The notes under the pieces are model-generated. The model saw only the letters and a list, made by a program, of their open reading frames with translations. It was not told the DNA's origin and did no database searches. Position numbers and translations under genes: made by a program. Of a stretch of 64,000 bases of DNA, positions 1 to 11,329 are shown one piece after another; position 1 is the first letter of the stretch; the number at the start of each line of letters is the position of its first letter. The stretch lies in assembly GCA_038503035.1 (NCBI GenBank), contig JAVSML010025538.1, forward strand, positions 248,001 through 312,000, read 5' to 3'. This DNA comes from Crocodylus rhombifer. Taxonomy: Eukaryota > Chordata > Crocodylia > Crocodylidae.

Positions 1-690
1 GGTTCTAATTGTCCCATGACTCGGCCAGGGCCCTATTCACCGTGAACAGAGCCCTGCTGGGCTGGGTCATGGGGCAATCAGAGCCCAGCAACTCATCCAG
101 GGGTGCAGTGCAGGAGAACAGGGGGCAGGGTAATGTGTCCCCCTTTCCCAGCTCCCCCATGATGCGCAGTGGTGGGAGCTGCCCACCCATGCCCCTGGAC
201 AAGTTGCCAGGCTCCCACTGCCCCACATCTTGGCCTGGCTGGGGCCCGATTCCCCATGAATGGGGCCCTGGCCAGGCTGGGTCATGGGGCAATCCCCACA
301 GTGCAGCAGGGAGCAGGGCAGGGGTGAATGACTCTCCTCTGCCCCTACTCCACTCCCTCCTGCACTGTGGGGGTCTCGATCTGCCTCTTCCAAGCCCAGG
401 CAGTCAAAAGAAACTTACCAGCATGCTGTGTTTGGCTGGCTGCAATCCTGGCGCACCCCACTCCCCTGCTGCAGCAGCCTGTGGCTGGGCTGTCTTAGCA
501 TTTAGAGCTGGGGGCTGAGCTCTGTTAGCCCCCGCCACTTCCAGCGCCTATGCCCCAGCCCCAATCCCCACCTCACTGTGGAGGCATTGATCTGCCTCCC
601 TGCCCCACATCCCTTCCCTGCCCCTGCCCCTGCCCCTTCTGCCCACCACAACAGACTTACCAGCTGGAGGCAGTTGTCCAGTGTGATGAG
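1..690. repeat. GC-rich diverged tandem repeat, period about 211-215 bp
   Basis: The 19-mer gctgggtcatggggcaatc occurs at 61-79 and again at 276-294, 215 bp apart, and the sequence on both sides of each copy can be aligned with gaps. A further shared word, cactgtgg followed shortly by gatctgcct, recurs at about 363 and 574, 211 bp apart, which suggests a third partial unit. The long frames in both directions here result from the GC-rich, stop-poor composition. They differ between units and contain no recognisable domain. The repeat family is not identified. Confidence 0.55.
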
Positions 691-1185
691 GACTGCTGCC
701 TGTTTAATCTATGAATGATCTCTGAAGCAGCGCCAAATCTTTGGATCCAATTCATCTGAATCAAATTGGGACAGTGATTAAAATCACCGAATCAAATCAT
801 TATTCCACAAAATAGGCCAAATCCAAATCCAAAGTGAATACTTGCTGCTTTGCACGGGTCTAGAAGCTAGAGTTGAGCCAGTGCCTGTACTGGGCCTTGT
901 GGCAGTGGAGGGAGCTTGCAACTCCATTCCACTCCACTTTGACCCAACCTGGCCTAGCCCAGAGCTGTTCCTGTTCCTTCTGTTTAGCTGGGCTNNNNNN
1001 NNNNCAGGAAGTATCTGGTGAGGGGGGTAGGAGACAAGGGGCAGATACCAGAGGGGCAAGTGGCAAGGGGGCAGGCATGGGGGAAGCAAACAGCAATGGG
1101 GTAGGCAGTAATGGGAAGTGGCAGGGTTCTGGCCCCTTGCCCCCTGCAACTGCTTTTCCTGCCACAGCAGTGGGGAGAGGAGAGG
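691..1185. other. Unassigned sequence around the assembly gap
   Basis: An AT-rich stretch of about 150 bp, rich in variants of aaatcaaat, is followed by GC-rich, G-run-rich sequence on both sides of the gap. The part from about 1010 to 1180 resembles in composition and short words the stretch before the related palindrome motif near 63.1-63.25 kb. It may therefore belong to the same repeat. No gene is supported. Confidence 0.4.
995..1004. other. Assembly gap (10 N)
   Basis: Ten consecutive undetermined bases. The true gap length is unknown because 10 N is a typical placeholder. Frames that cross it are not meaningful. Confidence 0.99.
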
Positions 1186-1288
1186 AATTTAAGATGACTC
1201 TCCAATAATTAAATTCTATACATGGAAAAATATCAACGTTATAATTTTCCATGTAGAGAATCTGATTATTGGGGATTCATCTTAAATT
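1186..1288. repeat. Imperfect palindrome, 44-bp arms, 15-bp spacer
   Basis: The left arm 1186-1229 and the reverse complement of the right arm 1245-1288 agree at 39 of 44 positions, with the core words aatttaagatga and tacatggaaaa in both. A diverged single arm occurs near 63252-63295, with attagattccatacatgg in the middle. This is therefore a dispersed repeat, not a private hairpin. It looks like the paired end of a non-autonomous DNA element. The family is not recognised. Confidence 0.7.
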
Positions 1289-1299
1289 TGAAGTTGTCC

Positions 1300-1688
1300 T
1301 GGATTTAGGTAACTATGGCTCTTCTCTGCATGTCAGGAGCTATAGAAAGCAGCATGCCTCATCCATGCCAACCCTACGAGTATTAGATTCAGGTGGAACC
1401 CTGATGTGATAGCTTCCCACTGAGTGTGGGATCCTTCTTTGGTTAGTGCTGAGCAGCACCTTACGCAGTGTACTCAAAAACAGGCCACCATGTTTCCATG
1501 ATCCCTCTCTGGATCAAAACTGCATCTGTGCAAAAAGAAAAAGTAAAATTCATGGGCAAGAGAGATCAAAATCTGTAACATATACAAAAACTCCATGGGA
1601 ATGTTGGTTCTCTTAACTACAGGGTTGACTTGGTATTTGTTTAACTCTGAAACCTAAAACTAAATATCAGCTTAAAATAATACAAGTA
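1300..1688. other. Unique sequence, nothing recognised
   Basis: Moderately AT-rich DNA with no repeat signature, splice-flanked exon or RNA gene that I can support. Confidence 0.5.
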
Positions 1689-1689
1689 C

Positions 1690-2340
1690 TATGCGAACAG
1701 GGGAAGATCCAGAGGGCATGGCTGCACCCCGCTTTGGGTTTGAGTGTGGGAGCCTCTGGAGATTTAAGTCCCAAAAGCATATCCTGCCTCCCTTCCCCTT
1801 TGTGCTCAGAGGCACATCTGCTACCCTTCCTTTCTCTTTCCTATCCCTCCCACACCTGCTGCTCCTTTTTCCTGATGCCTGGGAGGTCTGGGAAAGCTCC
1901 AGAATCGCTCCTGCCTGCCCCATCCAGGCTGCACAGGGGCTGGTCTCAGCTATGGATGAGGACAGCAGCAACAGTGGGACAGGAAAATAGTCTTCCCTCC
2001 CTGCCCTGTCTCCCCAGGACCAGGTGAGGGGAGGGAGAACCCCTGTGCCCATACTTGCTGCCCCTATCCCCATCCTCAGCTGAGTCCATCCCCCATGAAG
2101 TTTGGCTGAGGTGGGCAGGAGCAGTTCTGGAGCTTCCCCTGGCCCTGGGACAGCAGGAAAAGCAGCAGCTGCAGGTAGGGGAGGGGGGGGAAGTGGATGG
2201 GTGAGTTGTACCAAGAGGAAGGGAGGGAAGATTTTCACCTGCTTTGGAGACAAAAAAGTCCTGGGAGACTCCTACGGCACAGACTGCCCAAATGGGAAAA
2301 GGAGGAGGCTGGGAACAGAGTGGTGCTCTGCACACCCACT
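1690..2340. repeat. Long foldback (inverted repeat) element, arms about 310 bp
   Basis: The left arm, about 1690-2003, aligns with the reverse complement of about 2022-2340, with a short spacer near 2004-2021. The clearest matched block is gaaagctccagaa near 1890 against the complement of the block near 2130. The peptides read from the two strands show the same signal: KAPESLLP with GWSQLWM on the plus strand and EAPELLLP with GWTQLRM on the minus strand. That explains why both strands have long frames. Similarity weakens towards the ends but appears to extend to about 2372. It is probably a non-autonomous foldback transposon or an old head-to-head duplication. The family is unknown. Confidence 0.7.
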
Positions 2341-2374
2341 TGAGGAAATCCAAGATCCACTCCTGAACTAGAAC

Positions 2375-5300
2375 TTATAGGAAATGTTTCACTCCCTTTT
2401 GCCCAACTTGTTATGACCCACAATGCTTACATTGTTAACCTTGTGATAATGTCTGACCCCCAAATTCAGTCTAATCACCTAATTCCAAGTCAGCTTTCCT
2501 TGATTTCAGAGCGTCATTCTTTCTTTTAATTCTTTGAGAACTGATCAATCTGAGAGGAGATGCAAACACAGATCCTAAGGCCTCACTTGATCATTTCACT
2601 GAATTCAAATATCCCTTTCCTTTAACCTGTTCTTCTCCCTAAACCCAGACATCTGCTCTGTGCAGAAACTGACATCTAAATCAACCAATATTGACATGCC
2701 TGAAGTATCTGACTTTCAGATCAAACACATTTCCTGGTACTCAGTTTACCTCAATTTTATTTCACTTTTGCCTCCATATGCTGGCATTTCACTTGCAAAT
2801 ATACTAACCACTTTGGTGAGGACACAATGCGGTCAGTAGCAATGAAATGGTGAGCACTGACCAGCGCCCCCCACCCCAATCAAAACAGTAGCATTCTCAG
2901 AGACCTACAGACAGCTTCTAAAGTAACCTTTTCTGTATTCTGACCCTGACACTGAAAGAAATCAGCCAAGCTTTTAGAGGGCTACAATTCATAATCAAGC
3001 ATGAAAAATGCAGCCTTCACTAGTGGGACGTGCCACATTGCTTCAAGAGATTTAAGTTTTCAGATAATGTGAAATATTTCTGTATATACTGAATTCCCCT
3101 TTGCAAAGAACAACACCATAACTGTTTGGTTTAAAGACATAGAATATAGCTTCCCACTGAGGTTAGTGCCTGACCCTGATATTGTGTTGACTTGGGCGAA
3201 AAACACATTTGAGCATTTTATTTCATATTTGGCAACTACAATTCATATTGATTCACACTGGTAAAGATGGCAATAGTATTACTAATGGGCAAATGAGATA
3301 GCCACTGAAATAAGAATTGTGGTTGAAGCAAGAATCTGAAGGTTAGTATTCTTCTTATTAATTCTGCATTAACTCCTTTTCTGACTTGGACAAGAGATTA
3401 TAGCTCAATGGTTCAGTTTATACATGTATGAAATGGGCTCAGTCATAACTGTCAGTATCACTGCAAGGTGTAATTAAATTTGCAGAGTGCTTGGTGATCA
3501 AGTGACAATGCAAACAATGATCAAATAGCATCACTACTAGCAGATTTCAAATTAGAAACAGATTATAACTAGGCCAGGCATGACACATCTCTTGACATGT
3601 GGTCAGCACAATCCTCATTACCCCAATACAGAAATTAGTGAACAGCGTCCTGAAAGCAGCTTCCTGTACTCACCAAATATAAGTAGGCTTTTTCCACAGA
3701 AGCACAATGCATAGGAGCAGTTGAGTGATCCAAGCTAAAAGCTGGATAAATGAAGACAATTATTTCCTTTTGATGCTGAATAATAAAAGGTGCCTCAAGC
3801 CCAGAAGTTCAAAGTGCACTGCTAATTTAATATTACAAAACCAATTCACTGTTCACTCAGCTGTCTATCATGCAGCAGCATTATCAAATGCTAATACCCT
3901 CAAAACAGAGGGCTATGCCTCTGTTCCTTAACTTCTTTCAAGAGGCCAGATTAAACAATGAACAGGTAGTCAGATACATGTCCCAGTTTCTGACAATCTG
4001 ACACTCAGGTAATGAGAATGGCACTGTACGTGCAGTCATTGGAGCCAGGGGAAAATCCATCTGTCTACACAGCCCAAATACCTGGGCTTGGCATAATGGA
4101 GCCCGGGGGGGAGGGGGGGGGATGAAAGAGAAGGATCCTTAGTAACTTAAGCATATTGTTATAGGCTGGGTTAAACCTCATTGAAGACACTGACTCTAAA
4201 AGCTCCATTTCATTCAGATAAAATGTAAGAAAAACAAGGAGAAGCAAACCAGAATGCTGGCATGTCACCACCTGAAACAAAGCTATGCATTCGTCTTCTC
4301 TAGAAATAAAATTATATGAGTAGAGGGTTTGTCAGGGTATTTTACTGTACTTGGAGCTGGGCAAGAAATGGTCTTTTGCTATTTGTCTCCTCTTGTTTTC
4401 AGGGAAACAGGATTGTGTATTTTTTGCATATACAGGGCCATAGAAAGATAATCAACTCAATCACCCAAACTCTCTGCCTAACTGGACTTGAAAAGCTCTG
4501 AATTTTTGGCTCCAGCCAATTTTAAAAAGAGAATAATCAAGGGTTAAATGTTAGGGATGTTCCAGAAAATGCTGTTTAATACAAAGAAAAGAGGCTAGAA
4601 TGTAAATTAATATTTTTTCAACAATAATTCCCTGTGCTAAGCAGAACCTGGCAAGCCTTTCTCAGTTATATGAAAGTGAACAAAAGTTCATCATCAGTTC
4701 TATTAATTTATAACAAAAAATGCACCAAGGAGACAAAGAGACTGAATTAGTTCAAATGAAAAGGTTACTGGTATAAAACCCCCAAGCCTTTTTATTGTCA
4801 AATGCTGTTCAGTGACAGAGCCCCTTTGATTACACAAAAAGGTAGAGAAATCTACAGTTAAATGTTCAAAAGTATCCCAGGAAATAGCAAAGATTAAAAT
4901 AAAGAGGCTAAAATCTAAAACAATACAGATTATAACAAAGCAAGAATGAAAATATTTTAAAACAAATTTGGAAAAATTAGGTCCACATGCTATTAGAAGG
5001 AAATACATTGAAAATGGAATTTAGAAATCAGAAACTATTAGCTTGGGAGAAATAGAAAAAGACAGAGAAAACACTCATATAAAACAGGTTGAAACGATTG
5101 CAAGGATAAAATAAATATCATTAACACACATGCACATCATACATGGAGTTAACATGAAAGCCTCATTAGGCATCATTCACACTTGACAAATCACTCTGCT
5201 TACATTTAGTACCTCATCCCATCACTGTGTGCCCACCTTTGTGAGTATTTAGACCCCAGCCCTGGAATAGCTTTACCCCTTTGGCCTACCCAGCCACATT

Positions 5301-7060
5301 GGTTTTACTAGGACTCATCATCACAGGCACAAAGCGTGCTGGCAGTAGCAACTCCAGTTCAGGGCCCTCAAAGACTCCAGTGACTTTGGTGACTCATGCT
5401 ATGACTTTGATGGTTTAGGATTGTAAACTGCACAGGAAAATGATAGCCTCTTCTGTGTTTCCACAATGGGGCTTCAGATTCAATCCGGACTTCAGCTTTG
5501 ATGTACTACAGCAAGTAACTAGCAATTATTCTCGAGTTTGTTACACTTTGCTTCTTTTCCCTCCTTCTCCTTTGCCCTTTACCTCACAAGCCCTGAACAG
5601 CCTACAGCTAAAACAACAGGCTGTGTCTTCCAGTATAAAAGATCCTTTCTCTATTGTTGGTACTATCTCTGCATGCATTGATCCACTGATGTTTTGACTC
5701 ATTTGTTCCTCCAGATTTATTCTGGCAAAAGAAGATCACCTGTCAGAAGAGTTATAACCTTGTCTCCTTCTGAAAATGCATTACCACCACAGCCACATTT
5801 CACACAGTGAGCACCAAGGACAGCAGTAGAAAGTGCTTGAAACTAAAAGGTAGCAACACATCTTCCAATGAAGAAACAACAATAACCCAAGCACATGAAA
5901 CTTGCTTGAATGCCTTTGCTTTATATTAATATTGTCCTAAGGGATTCAGAGTCCATCTCATAAACATAGGCATAACAGAATCAATTCAAACGCCCCCCTT
6001 TTTTTTGTATATTCTCTCCAGTTGCCGTTATTAATCCTCAGCAACCGTATTCTGTAGGATTCTTTGGTCCTTATACATCAATAAGTTCCACCATGTGCTA
6101 TAAATAAGTTATATAAGTTCAAATTTTTGCCAGGCTTGGCACTAACTACAGCCACAGGAAAATGTAGTTGTATTTACCAAATGGGAATCATATATGATTC
6201 TCATTAACATTGTTATGCTGAATTAAGCTAAAGGGCTGCTATTATCTGGTGAGATTTTCATCCAAAGGCAATCTCACAGTTAAAACCAAAACCAATGTTT
6301 AAACCAAATGCTCTTTAATGGAAGGAGCAATTACGTTCCTGTATACAGGAATTTACAGTACAGCTGACTGCAAATAATGAAGGAGAGCAGACATTTAAAG
6401 GTATGTAGTGCAAAGACTAACTTATGCTTTGATTGCGAACACATCAAAAATATCTATATTGCTGAATTACTGCACCAAAAAGAGATGTGCCATCCTTGCT
6501 CTCTGAACACTGCCTCCTAAACCAATAGTAGATTAGCTGCTATCATGCACATGCAAATAAGCTCTGCTCTTCATGAAGTAGTGTGTGCCAAGTATGCAGG
6601 GCATGTATCAGCACTGGCGGCTGACATAATGGAGAGAGGGACAGTATGCTGGCCTTACTGACTGCCCATTAGAGGAAAAAATCCTGGAGAAATGGCTCTA
6701 ATCTAGAGATGAAGCACTGAGACCCAGCTCCTGAGGCCCAAAGCTTACTGGAATAGCAGATTTGGGGATTTTTTTTGTATGGGGACTTCATGCTGTTTGT
6801 TTCTGTGGTGTTCAGGAAAATGGCACATGGTATGGTTTTGGAAATAAGCAAGAATACACTAAAGAAATACTTGACTTGTATCATTATTTTTTTCTCCCAC
6901 TAGAAACAACTCTGCAAGCCCCTCAGTACTGCAGTTAACTACAGTGTCCAAAAAACCAGCAATATTAATAGGTTGTTGAAGTGTAATCTCTAATTTGTAG
7001 ATGTGCATAAAAAGATGATTCTATTTAATGGAGATTTTGCTATTTTGAAATGTATTTTCA
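2375..7060. other. Mostly unique AT-rich sequence, no gene recognised
   Basis: This stretch has only short frames on either strand, none longer than about 100 codons or with a recognisable motif. It contains one strong G-run at 4105-4121. The remainder has no clear transposon ends, tandem repeats or RNA genes and is most simply intergenic or intronic. Confidence 0.55.
4105..4121 (+). repeat. G-run, 7 G + A + 9 G
   Basis: Two G tracts of 7 and 9 are separated by one A, in otherwise AT-rich DNA. G4 formation within one molecule would need further tracts, and only gcccgg lies next to them. It could also be a site of sequencing or replication slippage. Confidence 0.8.
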
Positions 7061-7066
7061 TTTCAG

Positions 7067-7168
7067 TTCTCAATTATGTGCAAGAGCTTCAGGTCCTGGG
7101 CAGTCCTGCAGACAGGGTACCCAGGAGCTGGAGGGAGAGCAGACAGAGGCTGTTTCAAAATCTCCTTG
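7067..7168 (+). other. Candidate exon (102 bp), host gene or lncRNA
   Basis: A GC-richer block in AT-rich DNA is preceded by a T-rich acceptor ending attttcatttcag at 7066 and followed by a donor, gtaggt, at 7169. All three forward frames are open across the 102 bp, so the coding frame cannot be chosen and the protein cannot be named. The length is a multiple of three. A repeat fragment that happens to have splice-like edges is the alternative. It is listed because both splice signals are well placed. Confidence 0.25.
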
Positions 7169-7169
7169 G

Positions 7170-8937
7170 TAGGTATGGTTCTGTTCAGCCTGCTTGGTCT
7201 TCATCCCTGATATCAAATGGCCTTTGCTAATTTAAACAAATGTGCAAACCCCAATTGAAAAATGTTTGTTCAGAAGTTTTTCCAGAGCATGTTAAAGTAT
7301 CCCCTGAGCAGCTGTGTCTGCATGGAGCACACAACTTGCACATGATTATTGGTTGTCTGGGAGCTGTGAGTAGAGGACACTATATCTAGAGCTGCCATAG
7401 AATATAGATAAAATATTTGCCATCTCATTTCTGTTGTAGCAAGTACAAACATCATTGGGATACATGGAGAAAGTCAAAATTTTGGAAAGAATCTGCAATT
7501 TTTTCAAGGTCAGAAGAGCTCTCAAGCGTACTCACTGCCAAAAAGATTTTTTTTTAAAAGAAAGAAAAAAATAAAAGAAAGGAGGAGAGGCAGCAAGCTG
7601 TACACTTTCCTAGAGGAAAAATATAATTCACACGAGTGGCATAATTGTATATAATATGTAACCACAGGAAATAACTACTTTACCATGTTCATCCATTCAG
7701 AAAGGAGAAAATGGAAGTCACTCAAGCTAATCCTTTTTAGACTTGCACAGATTGCCTTCTATTATGGTGGGTCTGGTTTTATACTGCCAACTGTGAACAC
7801 TGCTGAAGTATCTCCTTGAAAGCTGTTTTTAATTCGGATGCATGGAGCCCATGCACACTATTATAAATGAAAAATGCCCTTTGTGCACATGTTTGTAGTG
7901 CTCTCAGTGCTGTGTTTCGCCTTTATACGCTGGAAGATATTATGTTTCTGATGTGAGAAGTGCTTATGTTTTCTTGGAAAGGAGCACTATAGGGGTATGT
8001 AAAATAATGGATGGTTTAGTAAAAGTGGATTAGGCTCTCCTGTTCATCCAGACAAATAATGCAAGAGCAATGGGGAATCTAAAAGTGATAGGCAACATAT
8101 TGAAAGAGGAAATAAGTTAAACACAGCAAATGTTCATCATGGATTTTTTGGAGTACGCTATAAAACAACAGTCTAGGTAGATAGCTTGAGGAGAATAAAA
8201 ATGTGATTTAATGTATTTAGTAGGATTTAAAGAAAAAAAACAAAGCCTACCCTAGGTTCTCGACACCATACCTTCAATAAGGCAAAGTTTAGCCAGCATT
8301 AAAGGACCGAATTCTGAAAAAGTCAATTGTGCTGACCTACAACGTATATACCAAAAGCTGTTTCATTAATGATAATAGAACCACAGGTAACCCATATGCA
8401 GCCCTCTGCTCTACCTGTGGCATGTTAGGTGTGTGTATAGTCATTCATCTCACCTGACCTACATTCATGTAGCTTACTGTTAGCCACCTAAATGTAGACC
8501 AGGAGCAGTGCACGCAGCCATGGGGAAACTGGAGTAAGTAACTCAGGGGAGGCAGGATTTGGAAGCTAGTGGGTCTATTGGGGGAGCAGGGAGGTTGCTC
8601 AGTAGAGAGGAGAGACTGGGGCTAAAAATAGCTCAGGCAGGAGGTGGGAATGGCTAGACTGAGCAGCTGGGCTTCACCAGCCCTGGGGCTGTACTGCAAA
8701 ATTGCAAATGCTTATAGGTGTTAATGAAATTGGGTTAATTGATCCTTAGACCAGGCCAAGCTGATGTTGATCTATAGTTGGTGTGCTTTCTCAGATGAAC
8801 TAATTTAGTTCAGGTGCACAATTTTGGGGGCAATTTAAACCTTCGTGTTTGGGCATTTAGATTGATGTAACCCTGACTAGGTTGATCTAAATACAACGTC
8901 TGTAATATACCTTAGGGTGACATGCCTTGTGGTTGTG
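7170..8937. other. Mostly unique sequence with a possible degraded DNA transposon at its end
   Basis: No gene is recognised. An A/G-rich low-complexity run lies at about 7546-7592. From about 8390 to 8920 the sequence is GC-richer, and word patterns such as catttagattgatgtaaccc and acgtctgtaa suggest an old non-autonomous element. I could not define its ends. Confidence 0.4.
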
Positions 8938-8989
8938 TGACAGGGTTTAGTAATATGTTCCATAAGGATTTGTATGGGACTGTAGATAG

Positions 8990-9074
8990 GCATTATCCTG
9001 CTTCAGGCAGCGGGTTGGACTAGATAACTTCCAGAAGTCCCTTCTAGTCATACTTTTCCATGATTCTGTGATTC
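8990..9074 (+). mobile_element. CR1 LINE 3'-end fragment
   Basis: The block contains gggttggactagataactt and ends in gattctgtgattcc. This is the diagnostic CR1 3' untranslated end followed by a decayed tail of the attctatg type. It is 5'-truncated, as most CR1 copies are, and strongly diverged. It may begin up to 50 bp further left. Confidence 0.75.
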
Positions 9075-9132
9075 CACGTTAATGAGATCAGGACCTGATC
9101 ATAAATGAAAAACAGATAAAGAAGTTTTCTCT

Positions 9133-9690
9133 CTGTGTTACAACTAGACAAGGTTCTTTGGGTAAATCTGGTGTCTTTTATTAGATCAACTCAAATAGCT
9201 GGAAAAATTCTTCTTTGCAAGCTTTTGGATACAAATACCCTTTAGCAGGCTGTGGAAGCATCTGCAGTTGGACTGTGCTTCTCCATGGAAGGAACAGTAA
9301 AGAAGCCAAAGGCTGGTATGCATGCCAGCGAAGATGGAAATTGAGGCGTCAGTGGGTAAGAGACAGGTTGAAGGGGGAAGGGGAATGGATATAGTTGGTA
9401 AATAGCGGAGAGGTATCTGGGGAGTCAGATGTTAGGCAGGTTATAATGTGTCATAAATTCAATGTCTATATTTAGTCCGTGGTTTTTTGTATCCAGTAGG
9501 TTGATGAAGTGAAGATTGTAGGCTCACCTGTGAAAAGTGTTTTGTAAATTCCCTCTGAGGATTAGAACTGAGAGATTGGAGAGAGAGTGGTTTTCTTGTG
9601 GGAAATGTGACTTCATGGGTAATTGCATATTCTTTTCCATCCCTGGCCCTGTACTCTTCATAGGGCTCCAACCACTTCTTTACCCCACCC
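9133..9690 (-). mobile_element. Penelope-like element, 3' end, inverted copy
   Basis: Read on the minus strand, this segment aligns with the plus-strand segment 10780-11300. Shared words include caacctactggatac, cggactaaatatagacattg, aacatctgactccccag and aaaagcttgc. Its far end covers only the last part of the GIY-YIG region (HFPQ followed by SLSNLSVLILRGN), with frameshifts. It lies tail-outward to the left, so the two Penelope tails face away from each other. A 14-bp word at its outer edge (9133-9146) recurs at 11302-11315. Confidence 0.7.
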
Positions 9691-10554
9691 TAACCATGCC
9701 CCATCTCAGACGAGGATGAACATAATCGAGACTACCAGATGACCTAAATACGCATACTGCCCTAAGCAGCCATTGTGGTAGGGTTCTTCTTGGCTGACCT
9801 TTCTGACCAGCCAGTAATCCACAGCTGCTTGACTGAATTCCTTTAGTAGTCACAATGTAGATCAGTATCTACTAATGGCCTACTTCAGTGCCATCAGAAC
9901 ATGTCCTTCCCCAACAGGGGCCCTTTTGGGCTGTAGACTTAACAAGCTCTAGTCCTGCCACCTGAGGCTTTTAAACTCAGTTCAACTAAGCCCCAGTGAC
10001 TTTGAGTCTGTGTTTAGGGATCTTAAGCAATAACTCTGGGTCCACCAATAGCCCCTCTTCCCTCAGTGTGTCACAAGTCAGAGCGCAGGGATTTGTTCCA
10101 AGCTGAGCTCTGACCTCTGGGGCAGATCCCAACCCTTGAGAGGCAAAGAGTGTTCCAACTTCGGGTTTCTCTACCCGATCCGTGTCCACCCAGGGTCCCT
10201 CTGACCTGAAAGTTGCCACATCTCCACTCTGCAAGCACAAGTTCTTGGTCCAATACCTGCAGGCTGCTACCTCCCTTGAGCCTTTTGGGCTGGGATAGCT
10301 GCTTTACTTTGGTGGCTGGCTGCTCTCTGCCCAGGAGTTGTTCAGCCCTCTCCTGCTGTACACTGCTGCCATTGTGCCCCACTCCAGGGCCAGAAGTACT
10401 TCTCTCAGCATGCTCCCCACCAATCTGGATCCTCAGGTTGCTCCAGAAGTGCCAAGATGTCTCCTGCATGCCTTTTCTGGGAGTTGCCGGTGTCGGCATA
10501 AGTCCAAGATGCTGGTCATTCCTCTCTCTCTCCTCTCCTCTCCTCTCTCACACA
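9691..10554. other. Unassigned sequence between the two Penelope-like copies
   Basis: About 860 bp separate the inverted Penelope ends. It is moderately GC-rich, ends in a (ctcct)-type run, and has overlapping frames up to 142 codons on both strands with no recognisable motif. It may be the decayed 5' part of the element or an unrelated passenger. I see no transposon ends within it. Confidence 0.4.
10517..10552 (+). repeat. (ctcct)n-type simple repeat
   Basis: A pure pyrimidine run built from ctctc and ctcct, followed by cacacatg. It directly abuts the recognisable Penelope-like coding remnant. Confidence 0.85.
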
Positions 10555-10919
10555 TGACAAGAAACATAAAACCTGCCACTATTCCCACAACTGTTACAAC
10601 CCACAACAGAACCATCACCATTCCTGGATCTTACAGCTGCACCTCCAGAAATGTAATACATCTTGTCCAGTGCACTAAATGCCTTTATGGAAAATATGTA
10701 GGAGAGGCCAAATAACGACTGTGTACCAGAAGGATCTCACACCTGAAATCTATCAAAGACAAGAATACCAAGTTACCTGTGGGGGTACATTTCTCACAAA
10801 AAAAACACTCTTTCTCCAATCTCTCCAAAACACCTTTCACGACAAACTTTACTTCATCAACCTACTGGATACAAAAACCACGGACTAAATATAGACATTG
10901 GATTTATGACTTATTATAA
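10555..10919 (+). pseudogene. Penelope-like element GIY-YIG endonuclease remnant
   Basis: This is the C-terminal domain that, in Penelope-like retroelements, nicks target DNA for priming by the reverse transcriptase. The frame reads ITIPGSYSC, then NVIHLVQCTKC, then YVGEAK, which matches the diagnostic GIY-YIG arrangement (hydrophobic-hydrophobic-x-C-x2-C followed by YVGET). It continues with RRISHLKSIKDK, LPVGVHFSQ and a final stop at 10917-10919. A TAA stop at 10713-10715 interrupts the frame just after YVGEAK, so the copy is dead. The reverse transcriptase domain upstream is absent. The downstream 3' untranslated tail runs to about 11301. Confidence 0.8.
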
Positions 10920-11301
10920 CCTGCCTAACATCTGACTCCCCAGGTACCTCTCCAGTATTTACCAACTATATTCATTCCCCTTCCTGCCCCCCACCCCCCA
11001 CCTGTCGCTTACTCACTGACTCCTCAATTTACATTTTCACTGAATGGCTTTCTTGCCTGCATACCAGCCCCTGGCTTCTCTACTATTCATTCTATCCAGG
11101 AAGAACACAAACCAACTACAGATGCTTCCTCAGCCTGACGAAGGGCATTTGTACCCAAAAGCTTGCGAAGAAGATTTTTTTCAACTATTTGAGTTGGTCT
11201 AATAAAAGACAACAGATTTGTCCAAATAAAATACGCAGTAAAAGACACCAGATTTACTTTGAATGCCTATGTCCTTAGACCAACACAGCCACAATGTATA
11301 T
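10920..11301 (+). mobile_element. Penelope-like element 3' untranslated tail
   Basis: The tail carries the block cctgacgaagggcatttg, then aaaagcttgcgaag, then gagttggtctaataaaag. I recognise this block as a common sauropsid Penelope-type 3' end. A partial duplication is visible: aaaagacaacagattt and aaaagacaccagattt lie about 45 bp apart. The end is followed by the 14-bp direct repeat also found at 9133. Confidence 0.7.
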
Positions 11302-11329
11302 CTGTGTTACAGCTATACATTTTAAATGT

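Noticed and set aside
9..518. 169-codon plus-strand frame at the left edge
   Set aside because: It lies in GC-rich tandem repeat DNA, overlaps frames of similar length on the other strand, and shows no domain or splice context.
1672..2253. 193-codon minus-strand frame
   Set aside because: It is produced by the long GC-rich foldback. The plus strand encodes a matching peptide, so the frame reflects the inverted repeat and not a gene.
4105..4121. G-quadruplex
   Set aside because: There are only two long G tracts. Four separable tracts are not present in the immediate vicinity, so an intramolecular G4 is not well supported.
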